Assembly (NCBI GenBank): GCA_964652755.1
Contig: CAZZBP010000017.1
Span: forward strand, 1 to 33,016
Direction of reading: 5' to 3'
Source: UBA11795 sp964652755
GTDB lineage: Bacteria > Chloroflexota > Dehalococcoidia > Lucifugimonadales > UBA826
DNA length: 33,016 bases
Positions 17,014 to 24,280 of this stretch are shown one piece after another (positions within the stretch are counted from its first letter, which is position 1; every line of letters starts with the position of its first letter). A program made the translations under genes and the position numbers. Under the pieces are notes generated by a model that did not search any database, was not told the origin of the DNA, and worked only from the letters and a program-made list of their open reading frames with translations.

Positions 17014-18348
17014 TTGAGATATACTAGCTTGACTTTTTGGAAAACCTTTGCTCTCGTGACGCTCATAGCGGTTTGTGGCAGTACCTTAATCGCTTGTGCC
17101 TTCCCTTCTAACCCAGATTCTTCTGAAGCAGATAATTCCTCATCAGTCGAGGAGCCATCGACAGGGAATTTGACTCCTTCAGGGAATGTGCCTGAAATCA
17201 CTTCTTCCAGCGCACCCTACCAACCCACAGTTACTCCTCTTGATAACCCCTTGGGATCTTCTAGGGGCACTCCTGCTGAGTTGGAGGCTGTTTGGGAGGC
17301 ATGGGCCCTTCTGAATAGGGACCACATTGATAAGGAATCATTTGACCCAAAAGAGTTCGAAGAATTTGCTATCAAAGGGATGGTAGCCTCCGTAAATGAT
17401 CCGCACACGTCATATGTAGAGCCGATAGTCTTAGAGATTGAAAGGGAGGATCTGTCTGGCGAATTTGAAGGGATCGGTGCTCATGTAAGGCGGCGTGAGG
17501 ATGGTGCGATACAAATTATTAGTCCAATAGAAGGGGGACCTGCGGAAGCGGCGGGGATTCTCCCAGGAGATATCATTCTTGCAGTTGACGGGGAGTCCAT
17601 TGATGGATATCCGCTTCTGCAAGCCGTTTCGAAAATAAGGGGTCCAAGGGGAAGCACGGTGATTTTGACAATTAAACACCTCGGAGACTTAGAACCCAAG
17701 GAAATTGCGGTAGTTCGAGATGTCATAGCCCTGCCAAGCGTTCTCGTTAGAACACAATCCGGAAGTCAAATCGCGCATATTAGGGTGACAGAATTTAAAG
17801 CAGACACCCCAGAAAGATTGAAGGAGGCATTGAACAGAGAAATACGTGCGGGGTCAAAGGCTCTTATTTTGGATTTGAGGAATAACCCCGGCGGCTATCT
17901 GCAACAAGTATTCGAGATAGCCGATATGTTTCTAGATAAAGAAGTCATCCTAGTCGAAGAGCGCCAGGATGGCGAGGTTATTTGGGAATCCAGAGATGGG
18001 GGCTTGGCGACTGATCTGCCCGTGGTCCTTCTCGTTAATAGGTATAGCGCGAGCGGTAGCGAGATAATTATGGGTGTCTTCCAAGACACAGGGCGGGCCA
18101 AAGTAGTTGGGGAAACTACTTTTGGAAAAGGAACAGTCAACGTTTTTCGACAATTAAGCAATGGTGGTGGTCTTTATATGTCGGTAGGTAGATGGCTAAC
18201 ACCACTTCGCCGTCCCATTGAAGGACAAGGTCTGGAGCCGGATTATGAAGTTTCTACAAAAGATCCCCAGGAATCAGATGTTCTTCAAGTTGAAAAGGCG
18301 ACTGAAATATTAGACGCAATTATAAATAGTACTGTTCCCGTGAATTGA
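17014..18348 (+). CDS. ctpA: S41 family C-terminal processing protease, lipoprotein
   Basis: Carboxyl-terminal processing proteases cut proteins outside the cytoplasmic membrane, recognising unstructured C-termini. The start is TTG with AGGA nine bases upstream. An N-terminal hydrophobic stretch ends in LIAC, a lipobox, so the protein is probably lipid-anchored, followed by a Ser/Pro/Thr-rich spacer. Then come the helical NTF-like part with DPHTSYVEP, a PDZ domain (GGPAEAAGILPGDIILAVDG) and the S41 core with DLRNNPGGYL. The likely dyad is Ser347 in SASGSE and Lys372 in TFGKGT, 25 residues apart as in known family members. The stop overlaps the smpB start region (TGATG). Length 444 is usual. 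Confidence 0.93.
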   Translation: MRYTSLTFWKTFALVTLIAVCGSTLIACAFPSNPDSSEADNSSSVEEPSTGNLTPSGNVPEITSSSAPYQPTVTPLDNPLGSSRGTPAELEAVWEAWALLNRDHIDKESFDPKEFEEFAIKGMVASVNDPHTSYVEPIVLEIEREDLSGEFEGIGAHVRRREDGAIQIISPIEGGPAEAAGILPGDIILAVDGESIDGYPLLQAVSKIRGPRGSTVILTIKHLGDLEPKEIAVVRDVIALPSVLVRTQSGSQIAHIRVTEFKADTPERLKEALNREIRAGSKALILDLRNNPGGYLQQVFEIADMFLDKEVILVEERQDGEVIWESRDGGLATDLPVVLLVNRYSASGSEIIMGVFQDTGRAKVVGETTFGKGTVNVFRQLSNGGGLYMSVGRWLTPLRRPIEGQGLEPDYEVSTKDPQESDVLQVEKATEILDAIINSTVPVN

Positions 18349-18797
18349 TGTCTGGTTACAAAAATATTGCAGTAAATAGGAGGGCTACATACGACTATGA
18401 AATACTTGATCGGGTGGAAGCAGGGTTGATCCTCAAGGCTACTGAAATAAAATCAATTCGAGCGAACCGAGTGAATCTTAGCGGTGCCTACGCCTATCCC
18501 ATGAATGGGGAACTTTGGTTACAAAATTGCAACATTGCTCCCTACACTTCCGCTGTCAGGGAAAATCATGAACCGCTTCGCCCGCGAAAACTCCTTTTAA
18601 GGAAGGAGCAAATCAGGCGATTTGCTCAGGCAGCCCAACAGAAAGGCCACACCTTAGTGCCGCTCAGATTATATATAGCCAGTCATTATGCAAAGATTGA
18701 ATTGGGCATAGGGATAGGTAGGAAGCGTCACGACAAAAGGCGAACAATCGAAGAGAGAGACCGTAGAAGAGAAGCTAGAGAGGCGGAACGAAGGTAG
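18348..18797 (+). CDS. smpB: SsrA-binding protein SmpB
   Basis: SmpB brings tmRNA to stalled ribosomes in trans-translation. The 149-residue protein shows NRRATYDYEILDRVEAGLIL, then GTEVKS-like ATEIKSIRA, the NLSGAYA segment, REQIxR-like RKEQIRRFAQ and the basic C-terminal tail GRKRHDKRRTIEERDRRREA that enters the mRNA channel. ATG 18348 overlaps the ctpA stop; an adjacent TTG at 18345 is a lesser option. A tmRNA gene is often near smpB, but I could not recognise one downstream. Confidence 0.96.
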   Translation: MSGYKNIAVNRRATYDYEILDRVEAGLILKATEIKSIRANRVNLSGAYAYPMNGELWLQNCNIAPYTSAVRENHEPLRPRKLLLRKEQIRRFAQAAQQKGHTLVPLRLYIASHYAKIELGIGIGRKRHDKRRTIEERDRRREAREAERR

Positions 18798-18805
18798 TTC
18801 GAGTC

Positions 18806-18856
18806 GATTATATGAAACAGGGCCCGCATTTCATATAGTCAACCGACCCCTGTTTC
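18806..18856 (+). terminator. Overlapping inverted repeats downstream of smpB
   Basis: Two stems compete for the same bases. Stem A pairs 18806-18817 with 18829-18840 (12 pairs, one G-T) around an 11-base loop. Stem B pairs 18814-18822 with 18848-18856 (nine Watson-Crick pairs, GAAACAGGG with CCCTGTTTC) around 25 bases. They share 18814-18817 and cannot form together. No clean U-run follows, so a simple intrinsic terminator is not proven. Confidence 0.45.
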
Positions 18857-18877
18857 GTGTCCGAGCCAACAAAACAG

Positions 18878-19108
18878 TTATTCGTCTAATCTGGTAATTT
18901 GAAGGGAATCTCCCGGTGCGAGAGCTACTCTCCTAACGTCGATTCTAAACTTAAGGAGCCAGTACCCTAGTGTAGCTTTACTTACACCAAGGTAGTCTGC
19001 TGTTGCGGTTAATCCTTGCTCAGTGACCATTTCCGGCAAGATTTTTTCAAGAGGTTGCCTAAACCTCTCTTCTACTGCCAACATCTTTCTAGTTTTTCGT
19101 GTTGCCAT
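18878..19108 (-). CDS. Small helix-turn-helix protein
   Basis: This 76-residue protein starts MATRKTRKM; the ATG at 19108 is chosen over the one at 19120 because GGAGG sits five bases before it. It has a basic N-terminus, a helix rich in Leu and Glu, and a likely helix-turn-helix, LTATADYLGVSKATLGYWLL (about residues 34-53), in the order seen in phage-type and resolvase-like DNA-binding modules. That suggests a DNA-binding regulator, but no family was recognised and no effector domain is present. It is transcribed alone, opposite to smpB, from its own near-consensus promoter. The downstream repeats between it and smpB may act for both strands. Confidence 0.65.
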   Translation of the reverse strand: MATRKTRKMLAVEERFRQPLEKILPEMVTEQGLTATADYLGVSKATLGYWLLKFRIDVRRVALAPGDSLQITRLDE

Positions 19109-19142
19109 TATTCCCTCCATTTAGGGTTGTCAACGTCCAAGA

Positions 19143-19171
19143 ATGTTAATGACAGGCCACGGCAGTGTCAA
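19143..19171 (-). promoter_or_regulatory. Promoter of the small HTH gene
   Basis: On the minus strand a perfect TTGACA (19171-19166) is followed by 17 bases and TAACAT (19148-19143). The resulting leader to the ATG at 19108 would be about 30 bases. A second TTGACA copy at 19133-19128 lies between the -10 box and the start and could be part of an operator; that is inference. Confidence 0.55.
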
Positions 19172-19612
19172 TGCTTTTTCATACATTTCTTTTACTTTTC
19201 TAATCTTTTCAGCACAATTTACATGCTGGGGGAGCCATGCTTAATGCGGTTATGCGTCGAATGGGTGGAAACGGCTCTCTCCTTGGGTTTGTTCAGAGAC
19301 GATAAACAAAAAACTGTTAAAGTCGGAGTCATGTAACAACTACATAGGTGTGAGAATGGTGCTAAATTGCCCAAGAGAAGGGATTCTAGCCCGGTCGCCG
19401 CCGGTTTCCGTCTTGGTTGGCTGGTTGGGGTACTTCCAGATTCGGGGTTCAAAGATATATAGACGTCACGTACCAATTTGAAATTTGAGAGCCCGTTAAC
19501 TTTTAATTTCGGAGGGGTGGTAGGTTTGGTAGGTTTTTATAATAAAAAAATATGCACAATCTACCGAAGCGTATTGAAGTTTGTGGACCATTTTTAGGAG
19601 AAAGAATGAAAC
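19172..19612. other. Gene-free stretch between the HTH gene and the polysaccharide operon
   Basis: No open frame here looks like a protein. The middle part (about 19225-19460) is richer in G and C than the AT-rich flanks and holds short complementary segments. I found no tRNA, tmRNA, SRP or RNase P signature. Nearer the GT2 stop there is a tandem copy of GGTAGGTTT (from about 19518) and an A/T-rich tract. Confidence 0.5.
19228..19281 (+). ncRNA. Possible structured RNA element (unassigned)
   Basis: GGGGGAGCC at 19228-19236 can pair with GGCTCTCTC at 19273-19281 (nine pairs, two G-T) around a loop of 36 bases. The position behind smpB, in a GC-richer island, makes a small RNA thinkable, but no known family was recognised and the 3' end is not defined. 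Confidence 0.2.
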
Positions 19613-20347
19613 TTACTTTTGTAGTTCCCCATATGGTAATAGCCTGACAAAAATTATCGTAAAAATTACTCTTAAGGTGTGATACCAACGAATTTTCTTA
19701 CCTTCACTGTAGGAGCGCCCGTTGTAATTGATAGGCACTTCATATAGCTGGACTTTCCGTTTGCACAATTTCCCCAAAATTTCCGCTTGCTGATCCCACC
19801 CGTCAGTCCTTAATTTATCCGGGTTAATCAAATTTTTTCGAAAGAGTAAATAACAGGAGTAGATATCGGTCCAAGTTGTATTGAAAAATAGGTTAAACAA
19901 AATGCAAATTAATTTGTTCCCAAGTTTATGGTAAAAATAAAAAACTTTCGTCCATTCAGGTGCGAGAAATCGGGATCCCATAACAACGTCGGCTTCAAAG
20001 TTTAGTACGGGACCGAACAACTTTCTGTACTCAACGGGATCGTATTCAAGATCAGCATCTTGAAAGAGGACAAATTCACCATTAGAAGCTCGCAAACCTT
20101 CTCTTACTGCTCCACCCTTTCCTAGATTTACCGGATTCAAAATTAAGTGATCGTAAAGGTGTGGGTTATTTTCAAGTATTTCTCTTGTACCGTCGTCAGA
20201 CCCGTCATCAACCACGATTGTCTCCAATTTCACGCGACATATATCCTGATTCTGAACACTTTCTAGTACAGACTTGATCGTATCCAATTCGTTATAGACT
20301 GGTATCACAATAGATACAAATAGCGGTGGGTTGGATGATTGGGCCAT
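19613..20347 (-). CDS. Glycosyltransferase family 2, dolichyl-phosphate-mannose-synthase-like
   Basis: The 244-residue protein has a GT-A fold: SIVIPVYNELDTI near the start, VVDDGSDDGT, LGKGGAVREG and the metal-binding DAD (97-99) in FQDADLEYDP, then VVMGSRFL. These are typical of the DPM1-like branch of GT2, which moves a sugar from a nucleotide donor onto a polyprenyl phosphate or onto a growing glycan at the membrane. The C-terminal YHTLRVIFTIIFVRLL segment is hydrophobic but short. A TTG nine bases upstream (20356) is an alternative start; I prefer the ATG. It is the last gene of the minus-strand sugar operon, 17 bases after the oxidoreductase stop. Donor and acceptor are unknown. Confidence 0.85.
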   Translation of the reverse strand: MAQSSNPPLFVSIVIPVYNELDTIKSVLESVQNQDICRVKLETIVVDDGSDDGTREILENNPHLYDHLILNPVNLGKGGAVREGLRASNGEFVLFQDADLEYDPVEYRKLFGPVLNFEADVVMGSRFLAPEWTKVFYFYHKLGNKLICILFNLFFNTTWTDIYSCYLLFRKNLINPDKLRTDGWDQQAEILGKLCKRKVQLYEVPINYNGRSYSEGKKIRWYHTLRVIFTIIFVRLLPYGELQK

Positions 20348-20363
20348 ATTTGTCAATTTGATG

Positions 20364-21314
20364 TCACAATCTTATTTGTATGTTCTTCCTAAGCGATTGA
20401 GATGCTGCCTCTATCACCCGAAGTACATCGCAGGCAAGATCCAGTCCAAATCGGTCTTGGTTCCCACCATTTTTTATACCTTGCGCAAAATAACGTATGA
20501 CCCTATCTAGGGGTTTCGCAGAAGAAATCTTGATCGGTTCAAAACGTTCCGTTGAACAAACGTCTTGTAATTCTGATAAATCCAGTTTGTATTCGATTAA
20601 CCGGGTCTCCGGGTATTCAATAAAATGAAGAAGCTGCCTGTCCATATAGGCACAAAAAGATCTGCGTTTTTCAGGAAAAATGTTGGAATTTACTATAGTG
20701 CTCTTTATTTGCTGGTCGAAATCCAACGATATTGTTAAGAAATTTTGATCTTCGACTGCGCAAACATACTTTGGCAAACTTGCCAGCAATGTTAGGCACA
20801 TCGAAATGTCATGAGGCGACCAATCCCATAATACTGGAACATCTGACCTAAATGGTCCCATGCCCATACCCTCAGATCTTACGTAACGTACTGATCCGAG
20901 CTGTGTGGCTCTCTTATGTAGTGCTTCAAAAGCAGGTTGAAAAAGCTGAGTATGATCAACCAAGACTGGTACCTTTTTTAGAGTGGATAGTTCGTTTAGG
21001 TGATTAGCTGTTCCTATGTCTAAACACAGTGGCTTTTCTATTAGTGAGGGTATACCAGAAACGATAAAACTTTCCAATATTTCAGCGTGAGTGTCCGGGG
21101 GCGTAGCGATAATAGCTCCGTCAATATCCAATGTAGCAAAGTCATGCCAATCAGAAATTACTTTGATACGTTCTTGATAGTATCCGTTTCTAAGGCTCCT
21201 AGATGCGACCCATTTGATATCGACTCCTTCGATATTTTCCGCGGTCTTTATGAATTGTTGTCCCCAACGACCCACTCCAACCAGACCAAGTTTTAGTCTT
21301 CTCTCGGTAAACAA
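20364..21314 (-). CDS. Gfo/Idh/MocA family oxidoreductase
   Basis: This NAD(P)-dependent dehydrogenase of 316 residues has the N-terminal Rossmann motif LGLVGVGRWGQQF, then ATPPDTHAEI, the EKPLC lysine-proline segment and WSPHDISM, where the His is a likely catalytic residue. Family members oxidise or reduce sugars and nucleotide sugars. Its place between a UXS-like SDR and a GT2, directly against the SDR stop, points to a step in making a nucleotide-linked sugar, such as ketosugar reduction; the exact substrate cannot be read from sequence. The start is TTG without a clear ribosome binding site, so coupling with the upstream gene is probable. Confidence 0.87.
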   Translation of the reverse strand: MFTERRLKLGLVGVGRWGQQFIKTAENIEGVDIKWVASRSLRNGYYQERIKVISDWHDFATLDIDGAIIATPPDTHAEILESFIVSGIPSLIEKPLCLDIGTANHLNELSTLKKVPVLVDHTQLFQPAFEALHKRATQLGSVRYVRSEGMGMGPFRSDVPVLWDWSPHDISMCLTLLASLPKYVCAVEDQNFLTISLDFDQQIKSTIVNSNIFPEKRRSFCAYMDRQLLHFIEYPETRLIEYKLDLSELQDVCSTERFEPIKISSAKPLDRVIRYFAQGIKNGGNQDRFGLDLACDVLRVIEAASQSLRKNIQIRL

Positions 21315-21315
21315 A

Positions 21316-22383
21316 TCAAAGGTTAGAAATGTAGTGTTTAGATGCCCAGTTGATTGTTCGGCTCAATCCTTCAACTAATGTCACTGTAGGTTGATAACCT
21401 AAGTGTATATTGGCCTTTTTTAGATCCGGGCAACGCCTAACCGGTTCATCACCTGGGTAAACATCTGGGTGTTCAACAAATGCTTTTTTTATTTCACTTC
21501 CCCAAACTATTTCCATTTGTTCAGCTAGTTCACGTATCGTAATTTCAGGATCATCGTTGCCAATATTATAAGGTTCTCCGGGTACCCCATCCAGCAGCAC
21601 CCTCAGGAAGCCATTCAAAGCGTCCGTTGTATAGCAAAATGTCCTGGTCTGAGTACCAGGTTTATATATGTTCAAAGGTTTCGCAGACAGTGCCTTGCTT
21701 AAAAATTCAGGGATTACCCTGTAGTCGTTTTGCCTCATTCCGGGACCATAAATGTTAAATGGACGAACTATTTTGGTGGGTACTCCATAATGGCTTTGAA
21801 ATACTTTACAGATGGTTTCCCCTAACCTTTTAGATTCGTCATAGCAAGCTCTAGGACCTACACAAGTTACGTTTCCGGAGTACGATTCGTTTGTAGGAAC
21901 ATGTTCAGGATCGGGATCTCCGTAAATCTCGCTAGAGCTGAAGAATAAAAAACCTTCAACTTTTTTCTCTAAAGCTAATGTTAAAAGGTTCTTAGTTCCA
22001 ACGGTTGCTACTTCCATTGTTTCAATCGGATATTTTGCATAATAGAAAGGGCTCGCGATTCCAGCAGCGTGGATTACATAATCAATTGAGCCGCCGTAGT
22101 CGAGACCTTGGATAACGTCTACATTTAAAAACTCTACATTGTTCTTACTCTCAAACTTTTTCTTTTGGGTATTCGTAACCAGATTATCAATTGCTACTAT
22201 CTTGATAGGTTCGTCAGGGTGGATTCTATTCAAATAAAGAAAGAAATCTGTTAAATATTGGCCAATGAAACCACGTGCACCACTAATTAGAACAGTTTTG
22301 CCTACTAGCCGATCAATATGGCTTTTACCAAGTAAATCATAAATTTCCTTTATGTCGCTCTCTAAAATGTAATCGCTATTCAT
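21316..22383 (-). CDS. NAD-dependent epimerase/dehydratase (UDP-glucuronate decarboxylase-like SDR)
   Basis: An extended short-chain dehydrogenase of 355 residues. It has the NAD-binding motif LISGARGFIGQYL, HAAGIASPFYYAKYP, the SSSEIYGDP segment and the catalytic Tyr-Lys in GPRACYDESKRLGE. The GPRxCYDExKR wording and the P-I-x-T-x-E-V segment are nearest to UDP-glucuronate decarboxylases (UXS), although related nucleotide-sugar SDRs cannot be excluded. RTFCYTTDAL near residue 240 and YNIGN match the C-terminal substrate part. The ATG abuts the stop of the methyltransferase gene. It likely makes or modifies a nucleotide sugar for the cluster. Confidence 0.86.
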   Translation of the reverse strand: MNSDYILESDIKEIYDLLGKSHIDRLVGKTVLISGARGFIGQYLTDFFLYLNRIHPDEPIKIVAIDNLVTNTQKKKFESKNNVEFLNVDVIQGLDYGGSIDYVIHAAGIASPFYYAKYPIETMEVATVGTKNLLTLALEKKVEGFLFFSSSEIYGDPDPEHVPTNESYSGNVTCVGPRACYDESKRLGETICKVFQSHYGVPTKIVRPFNIYGPGMRQNDYRVIPEFLSKALSAKPLNIYKPGTQTRTFCYTTDALNGFLRVLLDGVPGEPYNIGNDDPEITIRELAEQMEIVWGSEIKKAFVEHPDVYPGDEPVRRCPDLKKANIHLGYQPTVTLVEGLSRTINWASKHYISNL

Positions 22384-23640
22384 TTAATGCACCGATATCT
22401 CTGGCACAGGTACTATAAAATGGCCACCATTTTCGAGGTAAGAAACATTTTGCCTAATGATAGAATCTGCGAAATTCCAGGCGAGAATGATTAAGAAATC
22501 TGGGGGGTGACTTGCAACCTTTTTGTAACTGAACACTGGTATGTGATTACCGGGAGTGAAGAGATTCTGCTTTAATTGGCTATCATCTATTATGTATTCA
22601 AGGTATGGAGCTAGTCCAAATTCATACATCAACGTAGTGGCTTTAGCAGGGGCGCCGTAACCAGCAATTGTCATACCTTTTGACTTAATTTCTTCCAATA
22701 GCTGTAAAAGCTCATCCTTGAGAAAATCAATCTTATTTGCTAGGGAAACAATGGATTGCTTTTCGTGCAAACCGAGCTCACTTTCAGCATGTAATAATTC
22801 GGCCACAGTATCGCGAACAGCCTTTTCACCGCTTGATTTTTGAACCGTTACCCTTAATGATCCTCCATGGCTAGACACCTCTTCGGCATCGATAATTTTC
22901 ATACCGTGTCCTTGAAAAAACTTTATCAAGGGTTTTAGAGCGTGATATGAAAGATGCTCGTGATAGATGGTGTCAAATAGATTTTTTTCTATAACGTCTT
23001 TCAAATAAGAAACTTCAAAAACAAATATGCCATCTTCTGTTAAAAGTTCTCGAATTCCTACTGTTACATCTGACAAGTTGTCGATATGGGCGAAAACATT
23101 GTTTGCTAGAATCACTTCCGCCTTACCTTTACTAAGCAATATGTCTTTAGCCAGCTTGGAATCAAAAAACCCGATTAGGGTTTCTATTCCAGAATCATTT
23201 GCTAACTTGGCTATGTTTTCCGCTGGATCAACGCCTAATACTTTGTATTCAGCATCCTGGAAAAATTTCAATAATGTCCCGTCGTTGCTACCTATGTCGA
23301 TGACAAGGGAGTGTTTTCCTGGTTTGAATGTATTTAGTATTTGCTGCGCATAGTTCTTGAAATGGTTGACAAATACCTTGGATGTTCCGGAAACATATAC
23401 ATAGTCGGTAAACATGGCGTTTCGATTAACAACATGCTTGAGTTGAACGTGGCTGCAATCTTCACAGAACAACAATCCGAGAGGAAAAGTAGGTTGGTCT
23501 ATTTCAACTAGATCCGAAGCGACAAATTCATTAGCCAAAGGGGTCGGTGTCAGATCAAGTACTGAGTCTAAGTTATTGCCTTCACATAAGCGGCATATTG
23601 TTTTGGCATTGATAATTGGTTGGTCGAGCGAATCAGGCAA
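22384..23640 (-). CDS. SAM-dependent sugar C-methyltransferase
   Basis: The 418-residue protein has the three-part layout of NDP-hexose C-methyltransferases (TylC3/NovU-like): an N-terminal zinc-binding part with CRLC (16-19) and FCEDCSHVQL, a central SAM domain with VIDIGSNDGTLLKFF (about 113) and a C-terminal domain with the diagnostic GYGAPAKATT (about 326). These enzymes add a methyl group to a carbon of a 4-ketosugar nucleotide, giving a branched sugar. The DTIYHEHLSYH segment, conserved in the family and holding the proposed catalytic Tyr/His, is intact. The start is TTG, eight bases inside the cupin gene; the stop abuts the next SDR gene. Confidence 0.9.
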   Translation of the reverse strand: MPDSLDQPIINAKTICRLCEGNNLDSVLDLTPTPLANEFVASDLVEIDQPTFPLGLLFCEDCSHVQLKHVVNRNAMFTDYVYVSGTSKVFVNHFKNYAQQILNTFKPGKHSLVIDIGSNDGTLLKFFQDAEYKVLGVDPAENIAKLANDSGIETLIGFFDSKLAKDILLSKGKAEVILANNVFAHIDNLSDVTVGIRELLTEDGIFVFEVSYLKDVIEKNLFDTIYHEHLSYHALKPLIKFFQGHGMKIIDAEEVSSHGGSLRVTVQKSSGEKAVRDTVAELLHAESELGLHEKQSIVSLANKIDFLKDELLQLLEEIKSKGMTIAGYGAPAKATTLMYEFGLAPYLEYIIDDSQLKQNLFTPGNHIPVFSYKKVASHPPDFLIILAWNFADSIIRQNVSYLENGGHFIVPVPEISVH

Positions 23641-24016
23641 GATGTACTCTCACCACGTCAGCTTCATAGCTTTCTTGATCTCGATTTCTCTTGGCGAATA
23701 CGTAGAAAGTAGAATCTTCTAGGAACTTCATAGTGTGTTCGACCATTGGAGGACTGTAGAACATTTGTCCAGGCTCGACAATCTCTATAGAGGGCTCATC
23801 GTCACTGCCTGCCGCGCGATAATAATATTGGATTTTTCCTGACGCCAAATAAGAATAATGATCGTCTTCTTTGTGGTAGTGATTTCCCCTAACAGATCCC
23901 TTTTTTGAAGTTATTACGAGGGCACTTCCGATCGGGAAGTCAATTAGCATTTGGATCGTGCCGCGTTCTTCTTTGATCGGATTTTGTAAGTCAATGAATA
24001 CTTCTCTTTCAGACAA
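23633..24016 (-). CDS. Cupin-fold sugar isomerase/epimerase-like protein
   Basis: A 127-residue single-cupin protein with the metal- or base-type histidines in RGNHYHKEDDHYSYL, a later GQMFYSPPMVEHTM segment and a conserved beta-strand pattern. It resembles the small cupins found in deoxysugar loci (FdtA/WxcM-like ketoisomerases and RmlC-like 3,5-epimerases), though the exact activity cannot be told. It is the first gene of the five-gene minus-strand sugar operon and overlaps the C-methyltransferase by eight bases, which suggests it acts on the same ketosugar. The 3,4-ketoisomerase and 3,5-epimerase roles are equal candidates. Confidence 0.75.
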   Translation of the reverse strand: MSEREVFIDLQNPIKEERGTIQMLIDFPIGSALVITSKKGSVRGNHYHKEDDHYSYLASGKIQYYYRAAGSDDEPSIEIVEPGQMFYSPPMVEHTMKFLEDSTFYVFAKRNRDQESYEADVVRVHLA

Positions 24017-24065
24017 TGTTATTCACCTTCGAAATTTAGTCAGCGTGTTATTCCTAAACAGATCC

Positions 24066-24203
24066 TTAATTAACATCATCAGGCATCATTGGAGAAATAG
24101 GAAGTCCTTTACGTAGAAAACTTTTCAAAAAGGTCGGATCATGAAATTCCCATTCGATTCTTGGCGCCCCGAGCCCTACATTTACGGAATTGACGTAGTC
24201 TTT
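24066..24203 (-). pseudogene. Possible remnant of a protein C-terminus
   Basis: An open frame of 45 codons between two stops has protein-like composition (LGAPRIEWEFHDPTFLKSFL followed by RKGLPISPMM) but no ATG, GTG or TTG near its beginning. It could be the 3' end of a decayed gene upstream of the cupin, or a chance frame. It overlaps the promoter proposed for the next gene. I recognise no family. Confidence 0.25.
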
Positions 24204-24216
24204 TTATGCATATAAT
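24190..24216 (+). promoter_or_regulatory. Candidate promoter of the DUF255 gene
   Basis: TTGACG (24190-24195) and a perfect TATAAT (24211-24216) are separated by 15 bases, two fewer than ideal. They lie 65 bases before the ATG of the DUF255 gene on the same strand. The opposite-strand cupin promoter was not identified. Confidence 0.45.
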
Positions 24217-24280
24217 TTATTTCCGCTTATCATTGGGGGAAGAAGATGATATTCAATAAATTTTTGAGGTTGTCCATTTA

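Noticed and set aside
19219..19476. 85-codon minus-strand frame in the gene-free stretch
   Set aside because: Composition is rich in Ser, Pro, Thr and Cys with no domain pattern, no ribosome binding site and no context; looks like chance.
19172..19480. Possible tmRNA (ssrA) gene next to smpB
   Set aside because: Neither strand shows the conserved 5' and 3' acceptor parts, a T-arm that pairs, or a tag frame ending in Ala-Ala; GGGGTTCAAA near 19445 lacks a matching stem.
19518..19570. Tandem GGTAGGTTT and A/T tract as a terminator or repeat array
   Set aside because: Only two copies, and the possible stem consists of A-T pairs only.
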